20,205 bases of DNA from NCBI RefSeq assembly GCF_022376445.1, contig NW_025955574.1:1-20205 (forward strand). The letters run 5' to 3'. Below the pieces are notes generated by a model. It was not told the origin of the DNA. It worked only from the letters and a program-made list of their open reading frames with translations, and did no database searches. Every line of letters starts with the position of its first letter. Within the stretch, counting starts at the first letter, position 1. A program made the translations under genes and the position numbers. The DNA is from Fomitopsis serialis. Taxonomy: Eukaryota > Basidiomycota > Agaricomycetes > Polyporales > Fomitopsidaceae. This document shows, one piece after another, positions 8,018-17,548 of the stretch.

Positions 8018-10796
8018 ATGTCCCAGCTTCGCAGGGTCGAAAAAATCAAGACTGTCCTCGAAACCATCAAAGAACAACGTTGGACCTCTGTCAACGACTT
8101 TCTGCTTGCGTACTACAACAGCAATGATCCCGACATCGCCCAACAAGCCCGACGCAACATCGCTTACACGGATGGCAAACGCTTTGCCCCCGCGCAGATC
8201 CTTGACTCGTGGTTGGAGTCGGCGCACGGAGAGACGAAGCATCAGCTCGAGCTGATGATTACACATAAAGCCGCTGACATTCTCGTCAAGGAATCGACAA
8301 AGGCTTGTCATGACCATAAACTCAAGCTCGCCTCGACGAAGGTTGACACGGCATACCTCTCGACGGACTTCGCACTATCAAAACTCGCCGCGATGTATCA
8401 GGCCATGTTGCCATGCATGTGGTTGTTGCTCATGACAGTCCTCACTGCGACAAATGATTACGAGCGAAAGAAGAAGAAGGAGAAGAGAGATAAAGACTCG
8501 AAAATTCCCCCGGTTCGTCTCGTGTTATACTGCACGTCAGAAATGCGACGATTCTTATTGTGTCATTCATAGGTGATTGTCATCATCATCAGCATGCTTC
8601 TATTTGCTCGCAACCGCGCAACAAATCTATTTCAAGTGGTCATTGGCATCTTCTTGTCGAGCACGGGAGCGGGGCGCCGGGTCATCAATACCTTCAATCA
8701 TATGGGCCTATCTGTCAGTTACGAGTATGTACAGCTTTTCAAATGGCCGTCAGAATCTATGGATGTTAAGTAAAATTAGCACAGTCCAGCGGTGTCTCGT
8801 GGCTCTGTCAGACAGTTCGAAAGAGCATGCGAATCAGTTCATACAACAATGGTTCGGTTATGGGCATTGGTCTACGACAACATCAACTTCACTCTCCGGA
8901 AGGCTTCGCAGCGGCTTGACAGCACTACAACACAGTTGAATGCCACAACATCAGCAGTCTTTTCGCTGCCAGCGAAGTTTACCAGGGCTAGCTATGCCAC
9001 TGCGCTGTCGATCGCCGAGCGGAACAAGAACTCAGGAAAGCGTTCGCTATTCACACTGCGCGATCTTGCGCTCACTCCGGAAAAGCAAGCCCAGCTCACG
9101 GACGCCTTCCGCCACCATGTGCGTGTTATCCTGTTGCAACATGCACCGGGTCTCAAGACGGGAGGTCGACGGAGTCGGAAGCTATGGAAGCGGGTCAAGG
9201 AATCGAAGCCACAGATCCGGGTTCTCTCGCACGAGAAAACAGAATTCTATCCTCTTCCAGCACTCGCGCAAGAAGAAGCCTCGGTGGCAGGAACTATCAA
9301 AGTCGTTGTGAAGCTCTTCACCCAGGTGCTCGGCCTGGTCGAAGAGGTTGTAGTGTCGGAGCTACGGCTACTCGTTGGCGACTGGTTGACCATCCGCAAC
9401 TTACGCCTTATGAAGGATGAAGTGGCCGAGGAATTTACGGCGTTCGCACGGATGGATTGGGTCCAGGAGGTAGCAATGCCTTTTCATTTCCAATTGAATG
9501 CGATGTACATGCTGTTCCGTACACACCTCGGGTTCCCAGGCGACAACAATCCCAGCTCGCTCGAACATCACCGGATGCTACTGAAGCGATCCAAACTCGA
9601 CCCGAAGAAACCTGAGTACAACAAGGCGAAGGAACTTGTGTATCATTCCCTGATTGCACGGATCTTGGACTGTACCCGGTATGATCTTCGATGGCCAGCG
9701 AGCTCAGCTTGTGGCTTTCGTTCACTAAAATTGAATGTACTGACACTGTACTTTCACTAGCACATCACTTGGCTATGATAACCATCAGAAGCTCAAGAGC
9801 TGGAAGCCAAAATGGGAAGATTTCAATGCTGTAGTCAACAAGATCGTGGCGGACTATGCATCGACGAGGGCTGCACATACAGCACTGCTCACAGGTGACG
9901 AGGTACTTGCACATTCAATCCTGTTCATCCGTGATGCCCTGCTCTTCCGAGAATTTTCGGAGGCCATACAGGATGCGGATGTGGGTCGTATGTGGCTTGT
10001 ACATGATTTCTGGGTGTTCATGATGCGCGGGGCGGGTTGTCACAACTATGGGAACGAGATCCTCGAGATGAAGGCACAATTTACCCATGTATTCCCTCCT
10101 ATGCTCTGTGAGGTTATCGAGCATACATGGCTCGTCAATCGGTGGGGAAAGAAAGGGCGATCTATCCCAACAGATCTGTACTTAGAACACAACAACGGAT
10201 TTCTGAAGGTATGTTTGATTGACCACTCGAAGCATATGACTCAGGCTAACACATGGTAGAATATGTTTGCAGCAACGGGAAGCAACGCCTCGATGGACGA
10301 CATACAGAACAAGTCATCCGCATGTGTTGAGGTGCTTCGTAGTCTCGCACATGACGTTGCAACGTACTTTGGTGTCAACGACTTTCACCGATCACACAGT
10401 GAAGTGAGCATTGAGGGCGACATCGAAGCTCTCTGTCTCGACCTCAAGGAGCAAAGTGTACATACATTCAAGGCAGACAGACGCATCCCACCACCTCCTA
10501 CACGATCTCGTGGTACATCAAATCGCACGCGCAAGCCCAAGCGCACAACGGGCGTACGCGATGTCCTAACTGAAGGACGACAAGCTCTTACACGAGGCGG
10601 CCTCTTTGAACAGTGGTTAAACCGTGCGACGGACGACGACACGCGTGGCGAAGATGCCGGAGGCGATCTGGATGACGCGGTGGAGACAGGGACCGCTTTT
10701 GATGACCCCGACGGTCACATGGAGGTCGATGTCGAGTTGGATGAAGAGTTTGATGGGATTACAGAAGACTATGGAGACGAGGATGAGCATGAATAA
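8018..10796 (+). CDS. DUF6589-domain protein, candidate transposase
   Basis: Five exons: 8018-8512, 8573-8724, 8785-9678, 9761-10208 and 10260-10796, giving 841 aa. The four introns of 51-82 nt all use GT-AG, and the frame closes exactly. The ATG at 8018 is the first in frame. The sequence matches the DUF6589 pattern I know from basidiomycetes: a hydrophobic segment in exon 2 (about residues 166-190), then N-H-M-G-L-S-V-S-Y, Y-D-N-I-N (Asp 247), G-D-W-L-T (Asp 415), a G-C-H-N-Y segment, and D-L-Y-L-E-H-N-N (Asp 652, Glu 656) followed by G-S-N-A-S. The N-terminal region ends in a Lys-rich stretch and the last 60 residues are very acidic. The order D, D, E/H after regular spacing suggests an RNase H-like DDE nuclease. 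That is inference; the family has no assigned function known to me. Its promoter must lie in or next to the left terminal repeat, 215 bp away. Confidence 0.88.
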
Positions 10797-11063
10797 TTGA
10801 GTGCCAAATAATCATGCTACACGCACTGCGATTTCACGTTGGTGGGCGGACGTGACTTGGGATTGGCGAGAAGATATCGAATATAGGGTTCTTGCTGTTC
10901 TCGTACGACATCTGCGACAGGGTCTCATCGTGTAGCGATGGGCGGTGAACTGGAGGTTTGTCTTTCGTGCTGGATCCCTCATGCTGTGGCTGAGACGACC
11001 CCTCAAGGCGGAAGCTACAGTCGATGAATGAGGACATGTCCATGAAACAGGATAACTTACTAC
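10797..11063. other. Intergenic space between convergent element genes
   Basis: These 267 bp separate the two stop codons and presumably hold both polyadenylation regions. AATAA-like tetramers follow the DUF6589 stop (CCAAATAATC at 10803-10812). I see no hairpin. Confidence 0.5.
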
Positions 11064-13462
11064 TCACGTTAGCATCATATCAGCATAAGCTGATGCATGC
11101 GCAGAAGCCCCCTGTGACGGTCCACTCCTCGTCGGTGAATCAGGTTCGGGACCTATCTGCTGCTTCGGCCTTTTGTTCTCCTGAGCACCATGCCGCACTT
11201 CGAAAGCGACGCAGAACTCGCGAATGACTGCGAGCAGCGACGTCATGGTGTCTTCGTCTGTCATCCAGGTAATGAGGTTGTCGATCAAGAGCGAGTCGAC
11301 TGTACGGGCGGCGCCCAGGATGATATGGGCCTTCGAGACAAGAGTACTGATATCAAGGTCATCCATGACCCAGTCAGGCGACAAGAAGGGATTATTGTCA
11401 CGGATGGCGGCCCAACGCCGGTCGCGCCATGCAACCAGTATGTCTCGAAGCTTGTCTCGCTCGGCTTGTGGGCAACGACGCGTCGGTGATGCGGGAGTGG
11501 CAGAATCGGGAGCACCAGAGTGAACTTCGCTAGTGGCTGGACGACGAAGAGAGTCACTCATTGCCAGGATACGAGCACGCTCAGCATCCGTCAATACGCC
11601 AATGGGCACATTGTCGTCGAGTCTGCAGCATCGCGCACTACAGCAGGCGCCAGGTCGAGGCTGTTCATTGCGTGTCTTCTTCTCCCACGTGTATCTTGAT
11701 CTCAGGCCGCTCTCCTCTGTTTCTTGACCCTCGCTTTCATAGCCAGAGAACGTCTTGAAGGCTGGTTCTGGACGCAGGTACTGTGTGGCAAACTCTCGCA
11801 TGCACCGATCAGACTGCGTCCTGTTGATGTACTCTCGTGTCGCCGGGTCCAACTTCGCTCGTTTCTCGCTGCCTGGATCGCGCGACGACTTTTGCACGCG
11901 TGGCGGCTCAACCTTCCGACCTGCACCTGCTGGTGCTACGACTACCTCTTTTGCAGGGCTGGGGTTGAATGCCCAGCCTTGTACCAGCCATACCATTGTC
12001 CCGAAGAGACCGGCTTGACGTACTGCACGCCCGCCCTTCTGAAACGCCGAAGGAAGGTCCTCAACACCGTAGATGATGACCCAAATGACGTCTGGTATGT
12101 CACATCCCATCCCTGCAGCATCGGTGCACAGAAGCCAGCGAACTGTGCCCTCGCGAAACCACTTCAACACGGTCGTCTTGTACTCTTCGGACAATACCGA
12201 CGTGAAGATCCGAAGGCACTTGCGTAGGGGCCGTGGTAGTAGGTTACGCAGCACTCGACAAGCCCGTCGCGCTTGCCGCCGTGTCGAAAAATAGAAGATG
12301 GATTTTGGGAGATCGGATGCGGTGAGTGGGCTCTCCGGGATGAATGCGAAGAGATCGGCAAAGCTATTGATAGGGTATTCCATGCGACGCACCCACTGCG
12401 CGATCGAAGGACGGTCGGCACCGAGGTCGATACCCCAAAACGGCCGTGTCGTGCCCATGTGCAGCGATCTCCCACAAAAGTTGAAGATTTCCGTAGGGAA
12501 CGTTGCCGAGAAGAGTGCCCATGGTATGTCCATCCCCGTGATAACACGGAGCTGTCTGAGCTCCCCATAGTCGACTCGGAAGTTCTTCGACCATGTGTAG
12601 ATGACATGGGCTTCGTCAACAATAATCGCAAGGATGCGCCGTCGGAAGGACTCCTTGCGAAACAGTTGTTTGAACTGGTTATGATGCAGGAGACATTCTG
12701 GCGAGGCGTAGCAGAGGCGTGTGCGTCCGTTGTCCAGCTCGCGAAAGACGGAAGGCTCATTGTTATCCTCGTTGATAGCGATCGACCGGATGCCATTTGG
12801 CATCGGGTTCGCCTTTTCACCCACGACGAGAGGCGCCTCGCTGGCGCCCGAGGTTTGTCCCGCCGCGTTCAAGCGGCGAACCTGGCAGTGCAAGTGTAAG
12901 GTAAGTACAAAACAATCGGACTGTGTGTACGTACCTGATCTAACTGCAGGGCTTTAAGTGGGCATACAACAAGGACGAGTCCATCGGATTTCGTCAACTC
13001 AGCTGCAATTGCAAGCAGCGCGAATACGAGTGACTTGCCCGCCCCTGTGCCCGCGATGATCATAGAGTCATTGGTCTCAAGGATCTTCGTGGCTGCACCG
13101 AGCTGCCAGTCCATAGGTCCGTACCCGAAGACGTGTTTTGTAGCTAATATCCATTCGTCATCAGGTATCCATGCATTAAGACGAGGCCAGCGAGGCGGCG
13201 GCGGCGGCGGACGGGTAGGAGTGGGCAGGCGACTCGGAGATTGCTGGACGACGTCGTTCGGAGGGGCTTGTATAGGTTCAGGCCTTATGCCTGGACTACG
13301 ACTTGCTGAGGGGGTGGCAACGCGCGGTGTCTTCCGCCGACGCGGGGTGTCGGTTAGCAAGCTGAGAGGAGTCCCAGCAGGCGAGAATGGAATCATGATC
13401 GAGGTGGACGGTCGTAGTGGGTCAAATTCGAATGCTATTGCTCGAGATTGCTCGCCGTACAT
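11064..13462 (-). CDS. RecQ-like superfamily 2 DNA helicase of the element
   Basis: Two exons, 13462-12935 and 12881-11064, with a 53-nt intron (GTACGT to TGCCAG), encode 781 aa. The frame is open back to about 13525, but the first ATG is at 13462; upstream there is only TTG. Counted from that Met, motifs are: poly-Pro at about 85-90, FGYGPMDWQ as Q-motif-like, Walker A AGTGAGKS 137-144, DEAH 265-268, SAT 301-303, motif V T-D-A-A-G-M-G-C-D 429-437, motif VI Q-K-G-G-R-A-V-R-Q 457-465. A CC-x3-CC cluster at about 589-595 stands where RecQ proteins bind zinc. Motif VI lacks the usual GRAGRD ending, and about 22 extra residues (185-206) follow motif Ia. The C-terminal 180 residues match nothing I know. 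It probably unwinds or remodels element DNA during transposition. Related RecQ-like genes at fungal telomeres are an alternative origin. Confidence 0.9.
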
Positions 13463-13555
13463 CGCTCCGTTACAGTCCTGTAAGCCGGCAATAACAGTAC
13501 GATCTAATCGTGATAACAATGCTATCTAACGAATTTTGTATGGAGATAAGAAAAG

Positions 13556-13644
13556 ATTGTTATGCCGCGCCACCCCCCAGAACCCTACAAGACCCCGGAC
13601 TTTGCGTCAAGCCCCTCACACGTGAGGGGCTTGTGTCGAACCTA
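13556..13644 (-). repeat. Right terminal inverted repeat of complete element
   Basis: The inner block 13567-13606 is inverse to 7853-7892, the hairpin is 13608-13633, and the outer tail TGTCGAACCTA ends at 13644. The helicase ATG is only about 95 bp inside the inner block, so this repeat probably contains that gene's promoter. Confidence 0.9.
13608..13633. repeat. Right-end hairpin, 12-bp stem
   Basis: CAAGCCCCTCAC, central AC, GTGAGGGGCTTG. It occupies the same place as the left hairpin, one base outside the inner repeat, but with a different stem sequence. In copy 1 the identical hairpin lies at 4137-4162. Confidence 0.92.
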
Positions 13645-13654
13645 CGTTGCGCCG
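13645..13654. repeat. Target-site duplication, right copy, of complete element
   Basis: CGTTGCGCCG, identical to 7794-7803. Here it continues into the host exon upstream part (TGAAAAATTGCC on the + strand). Confidence 0.88.
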
Positions 13655-14473
13655 TGAAAAATTGCCCGGGTGGAACAGCAGATCGCTGCCGGAAGTCGAT
13701 GATTTCACTGAAGTATTGCACAGCCTCCCTTGGTCGATCAATCTCCGGTTTCCTGTCCAGACAGGCAGGCAGTTGAGCCGATACGACGACGATTACGCCA
13801 ATACAAGAGGCTCACAACAGGAATAGAGTTATCTTCGCCTTCGCTTGTTGTCGCTACGACATTGGATGGGAGTAAGAGTTTGTACAAACACAACAGGTGA
13901 CCCCTTGGTGAACTTACTAGGTAAAACCTATGGATGTCTGGCTGGGTAGCAGATTGTGCCTTGACCGGCCCAGCGTGGGCATACATGGCGCCTATTTCGT
14001 CTTTGTATAAAGTGACGAGTTGCACGTCCGTGCAGTGGATCAGAGCGTCGATGTACATCTCAAGAGCCCAGATCACATGTTCGTGGATGTCCTCCGGCAC
14101 TGTTTCGCGTACCATCAGCATATGCACTACCCTCGAGAGATGGGATAGCAAACGATACCATCGCTGTGGTGAATGAGAAAGCTATACATGAATAGCCAGG
14201 GAAGTCTGAGTTTGAGTACAAGAGAGCGTGAAGCCGGTTCCTGCACATTTTCACCCGTGTATGGGTCCTGTAACTCAAGCACAGGTCGCTCGGGCATCAA
14301 GGCTATGGCCTCCTGCCAGACCGCAGACGCTTCGTTTCGTGAGGGTTATGAGTACAGGACCATGGTTGCCAGCTCCGAAGTCACTACTTACTCATTGCGA
14401 CGTCCTGCCTGACGAGATCAAGGTCTGGTAACAGCGGATCTCCTGTGTCGTCGATCTCCTCATGTCGCGACAT
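13645..14473 (-). pseudogene. MYND zinc-finger protein gene, 5' part (split by element)
   Basis: Start ATG at 14473 (M-S-R-H-E-E-I-D-D-T-G-D-P-L-L). Exons that keep one frame: 14473-14392, 14329-14220, 14163-13918, 13853-13819 and 13752-13645. Introns are 56-70 nt with GT-AG ends (the donors at 14219 and 13818 are weak). The third exon (R-W-Y-R-L-L-S-H-L-S-R-V-V and onward) looks like a helical domain; the fifth ends F-F-T-A-Q-R, with its last ten bases forming the target duplication. In phase it would continue at 7759 with L-T-Y-L-G-D and reach the MYND finger. With the element in place, read-through from 13645 enters the terminal repeat. I do not recognise the N-terminal region beyond its similarity in style to MYND proteins of basidiomycetes. 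Confidence 0.75.
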
Positions 14474-15056
14474 GATCAACAAGAAATGAACCCGTTGTTG
14501 GGGTGGCGCGGACACGGCCAAACGCAAGTCTGCATGGTAAGCCGAGCAAGCAAAGAAAGCATCCATGTTAGCAAAACAATCCAAGCTGTCTGTCAGGACT
14601 TCCTAGAGCCGTCCTTCCGGCCTGAAGGTGGAGGAGGTAAGTTGGAGGTAAGGTCTTAAGCTCAGTAGGCGCTCTAGGTATCGAACAATGATGATGGCGA
14701 CTGCGTGGGAGGCGGAGAGCGCTCGCTGATCCTGTTGTGGCGATCTACACTAGGACGGGGGTAATACGGCGTGGTCTGCCTACTCGGCACTGCGCACTGC
14801 GACAAGGATATTGATTATGTAGGGCAGGATCTCAAGTCCACTGTGCGGCGAGCAAATCTGCAGTTGTCATTAAACTGAGACGACAGTGAAGAGGTGCGCA
14901 AGTAAGTATGGGGGTATAGGTAGCGATGAATACAAATAATGAACTACGCGCATTGTGTCCCAGTCGGTCCGGAATCTAAGTGATACATCTCTACAATATA
15001 TGTGTAATGCTGGATTGGGCCGTACAATGTCTTTGAGCAGAAGATACGTACTGTTG
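14474..15056. other. Upstream region of MYND gene, no gene recognised
   Basis: Lies between the 5' end of the MYND gene and the 3' end of the 15057 gene, both on the minus strand. It should contain the MYND promoter and the 3' untranslated region of the next gene. I see no clear TATA box or terminator-like structure. Confidence 0.45.
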
Positions 15057-16172
15057 TCACCAAATGATGCTCTCCGTCCGGGCAAGGCTGGCTCGCCGTG
15101 GGGGTCTCGGAGTGGGCGGAGGAGCGTGGGCTGTGGAAACCACAACGGGACGCTGCGCTTGCATGGGTGTAATCGGTGAAGGGTGTGGATTTTGTTGTGA
15201 ACCTCCAGCGAAATGCGCCGCGGGAAGGGGGTAACAACGAGGTGATGATGTTGGACGGGAGGCATCGGTCTGCGCGCCTGACGAGTTTTTCGTCTCTGGT
15301 TCAACAGTCCGTCGCCTCTTGGCCAGGGGTTGGACGACGCCAGTAGGAGACTCAATTATCTCCGTTGTAGCGCATGCGTTCTCGAAGACCTCGGCTACGA
15401 ACTTTGGTGAGAGATCGCGCATAGTGAGAACTCCGCTGGGGACCTCGGACGTGCCATCGTCCATGTCGTCGGTGTTCGGAGGCATGTAGACAAGCTCCTC
15501 AGAGATGTCGTCTGTGTTAGGCCGGAACATTGCATAACAGACGCGCCTACGGTATTCGGCGGTTGGTTTTCGGATGGGTGGCATGATGTACGGGTACGGG
15601 CCACTTGGACGTGATGCATATTCGAGACACGCGTCTTTGTCCTCTTGTGGCCAGTTTCGCAGCGCCTCTTCTGGCGTGACGAGGCCACAATCCATCAAGC
15701 GCCACAACAACTTCCCAGGCAGCTTGAACATCCCCTTCTCCTTGGGTCCTGAGCGGAGGTAACGGTCGTGCACCACCAGTGTATGCAGGGGCTTCCGCCA
15801 CGCGTCGGGTACGCGCGGCAGAAGTGAAGGCTCGTACGCGAAATCACGAACTTTGACTTCCGCGGCTTTTGCGGCCTCGGTATGTCCTGCCTGCGCCATG
15901 GTGTCGACGTCTCCGACGAGCTGAGCGGCTGCAGACGACGGATGCTCAGTCGTTACGCGACGAGCACCGGTGGTGACACCGTCTTCGCGGAGCGGGCAAA
16001 CGACGATGCGGGGTGGAAGAGGTGGTCGACTCGATTGAGCCTCATTCTCCTCGCGTTTGCGCTTGAGTGGCCTGGTCCCCGCTGCTGGGGTGGCGTCGCA
16101 GGCAAAGGAGCAGAGCTGTCTGCGGACAAAGCGACTGCAGGGCCACCCGAACGGTAGAGCACCGCGACAAAC
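15057..16172 (-). CDS. Hypothetical protein with Pro/Ser-rich C-terminus
   Basis: From the ATG at 15899 (context CACCATGG) a single frame runs 280 codons to a stop at 15057. The same frame is open upstream to 16172, directly after CTTTGCTAG, a good splice acceptor. That upstream part reads like protein (P-L-K-R-K-R-E-E-N-E-A-Q, a possible nuclear localisation signal), so translation may begin in an exon above 16172 that I cannot place. The region after 15899 has a compact part of about 130 residues with several Trp and Pro (W-R-K-P-L-H-T-L-V-V-H-D), then an acidic stretch (N-T-D-D-M-D-D) and a basic K-R-R-R-T. The last 80 residues are disordered and Pro-rich. No family recognised; a nuclear role is a guess from the basic clusters. 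Confidence 0.6.
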   Translation of the reverse strand, partial: VCRGALPFGWPCSRFVRRQLCSFACDATPAAGTRPLKRKREENEAQSSRPPLPPRIVVCPLREDGVTTGARRVTTEHPSSAAAQLVGDVDTMAQAGHTEAAKAAEVKVRDFAYEPSLLPRVPDAWRKPLHTLVVHDRYLRSGPKEKGMFKLPGKLLWRLMDCGLVTPEEALRNWPQEDKDACLEYASRPSGPYPYIMPPIRKPTAEYRRRVCYAMFRPNTDDISEELVYMPPNTDDMDDGTSEVPSGVLTMRDLSPKFVAEVFENACATTEIIESPTGVVQPLAKRRRTVEPETKNSSGAQTDASRPTSSPRCYPLPAAHFAGGSQQNPHPSPITPMQAQRPVVVSTAHAPPPTPRPPRRASLARTESIIW

Positions 16173-16870
16173 CTAGCAAAGAGCGGAGAGACAGCGATAG
16201 TCAGAAGCGATTTCGACATGATGGTTATAAAGAGAGGATGACGCTTGTTGACGCCCCTTTTATCAGGTCCTGGGTGGTCAAAGCGGACTCGAGTGGCTTA
16301 AAACGTGCTTCAAACAGTCAATACAAAAGGTTACATCGCCGGTCCAAGCTGTGGGCGAGATCCAGAGACGATGGTTACCGATCCAGGTTGGGAACGCCAC
16401 CGGGGCTTACGTCATCTCCTTAGGTTGCATATCGTTCCAAAAACGGATATACCGACCCAAAAATCAACATCACTCTCGTCCATCACAATTTGGCTACCCG
16501 GTCCAACGAGTCTGGCAGTGAGTCGTTCCTCTCGAAGCTTGGACCTCTATACTATTCAACACCACTGTCATGACTTGCGTCCTGGATTACTCCTCTCACG
16601 GGTAGGCGGGGCTGGGTACAGTTGAGTCCCATGTCCTTCCGTACCAAACTTGTCTGAGGCCGCCGTCAGTGCACAGTGCATGGCACCTGTAGAATGATTT
16701 TAGGAGAATCTATGCGGCCTCTTCTCGACGGTGGTGTTCAAGGGCTGGGCACGACGGATAGTAGCTCGTGTAAGTGGCTAGATGGACGTACAAGTCTCAT
16801 GAAAGCACCCGATTTTCCCCCATTCGCGCCGGCTGGGCCCTGTGTCTATAAGTAGTGGATTAATAGCAGA
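16173..16870. other. Intergenic stretch, possible promoter region
   Basis: Probably holds the 5' end of the 15057-16172 gene. On the minus strand CTTTATAA near 16222-16229 is TATA-like and lies just before an ATG at 16219 (M-S-K-S-L-L), which may be an alternative start or upstream ORF. On the + strand TCTATAAGTAG at about 16845-16855 resembles a TATA box. No coding signal is otherwise seen. Confidence 0.35.
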
Positions 16871-17134
16871 ATGTTACCGGAATTCAACTGCCCAGTCGAC
16901 TTTGGATATTTTTTCCTGTTGCATCTACGTCGGCGGCACAGGGAATGTTATGATACTTATGAAATGCTGCACAACGCACAAGTGCGACATGATAAAATTC
17001 GGGATCATCACGAACAGCGGTACAGTGGAGTGTTTCTTCTATGCCGGTGGAAACCGATGACATGGGAGCCGTGCCTTTCCCAGGTGGCGAAGGACATCTT
17101 ACATGAAGTCTTGACGGCACACTCCGTAAGGTAA
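16871..17134 (+). CDS. Possible small gene or exon, unknown
   Basis: 87 codons from an ATG 17 bp after a TATA-like TCTATAAGTAG, which is too close for that TATA to drive this ATG. The frame has ordinary composition (Cys, Trp, His, Tyr present, no repeats). It ends by a possible donor GTAACG near 17131, with an acceptor TTCGTCAG at about 17180; splicing would add about 16 residues before a stop. No family recognised. It may be a chance ORF. Confidence 0.22.
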   Translation: MLPEFNCPVDFGYFFLLHLRRRHRECYDTYEMLHNAQVRHDKIRDHHEQRYSGVFLLCRWKPMTWEPCLSQVAKDILHEVLTAHSVR

Positions 17135-17222
17135 CGTTAGCTCGGATTATTCCCTGAAGCCCGACTTACCAATTCGTCAGTAGCCCCAGTCCGATAGGAC
17201 CGATGCCAGAGACATATGCACA

Positions 17223-17483
17223 ATGACAGACGACAACATCATCCATACGGTAGTGCATGTTTCACCAAAGACCCGACGGCGACGCGCGTCCGAGTCCTCA
17301 TCTGCAAAACGTCGTATGGTACATTATGCTAGGTATGCTACAGGAATACATGAAGCCCACTCCAAAAATCTGCAGGGTATATACCGTGAAGGTAAGCAGA
17401 GCACTACACCGACGGACACGACACTAACAGCACTGATACATTATGAAACACAGGACGAGCATAACGATGCAGAGGAACGATAG
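17223..17483 (+). CDS. Possible small basic protein, unknown
   Basis: 86 codons with an Arg/Ser/Lys-rich middle (K-T-R-R-R-R-A-S-E-S-S-S-A-K-R-R) that would suit a nuclear or nucleic-acid-binding peptide. A consensus donor GTAAGC at about 17392 and acceptor AACACAG at about 17454 could form a 60-nt intron, after which the frame stops quickly. It follows the 16871 ORF on the same strand and could be part of one gene. Evidence is weak. Confidence 0.2.
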   Translation: MTDDNIIHTVVHVSPKTRRRRASESSSAKRRMVHYARYATGIHEAHSKNLQGIYREGKQSTTPTDTTLTALIHYETQDEHNDAEER

Positions 17484-17548
17484 CGAGAACACTATTACGA
17501 TTCGAAGCATTCCGGGTCATAAGCGTAGGACGAGTCACAGAGCCGTCA

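Larger units (their letters stand above)
7804..13644 (+). mobile_element. Complete transposon carrying DUF6589 protein and RecQ-like helicase (copy 2)
   Basis: The element is 5,841 bp with termini TAG...CTA, a 10-bp flanking duplication and hairpin-capped inverted repeats. Its two genes converge: DUF6589 on + (8018-10796) and helicase on - (13462-11064), with 267 bp between their 3' ends. Both frames are open once short introns are removed, so the element may be active or recently active. The right boundary is confirmed by the second copy at 4173, and the insertion by the interrupted MYND gene. No reverse transcriptase, Rep/HUH helicase or tyrosine recombinase is seen. DUF6589 is the best candidate for the transposition enzyme; that is inference from gene content. 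Confidence 0.9.

Noticed and set aside
12273..12899. 208-codon plus-strand ORF (also at 13-453) opposite the helicase
   Set aside because: It is an antisense shadow of the helicase exon, which has clear SF2 motifs on the other strand.
12935..13519. Helicase start at 13519
   Set aside because: That codon is TTG. The first in-frame ATG is 13462, and a stop lies just upstream of the TTG.
13035..13529. 164-codon plus-strand ORF with a run of glycines
   Set aside because: Antisense to helicase exon 1; the glycine run is the complement of that exon's polyproline codons.
13608..13633. Right-end hairpin as a transcription terminator
   Set aside because: The genome is eukaryotic, no gene ends there, and the same structure is part of the transposon terminus in both copies.
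7804..13644. Helitron, because a helicase and terminal hairpins are present
   Set aside because: The helicase is RecQ-like, not Pif1-like, and no HUH Rep domain is seen. Helitrons lack inverted repeats and target duplications and carry only a 3' hairpin; here both ends have hairpins, inverted repeats and a 10-bp duplication.
1..13644. Telomere-linked RecQ helicase genes marking a chromosome end
   Set aside because: No TTAGGG-type arrays or other telomeric repeats occur, and the helicase lies inside a bounded element inserted in a host gene.
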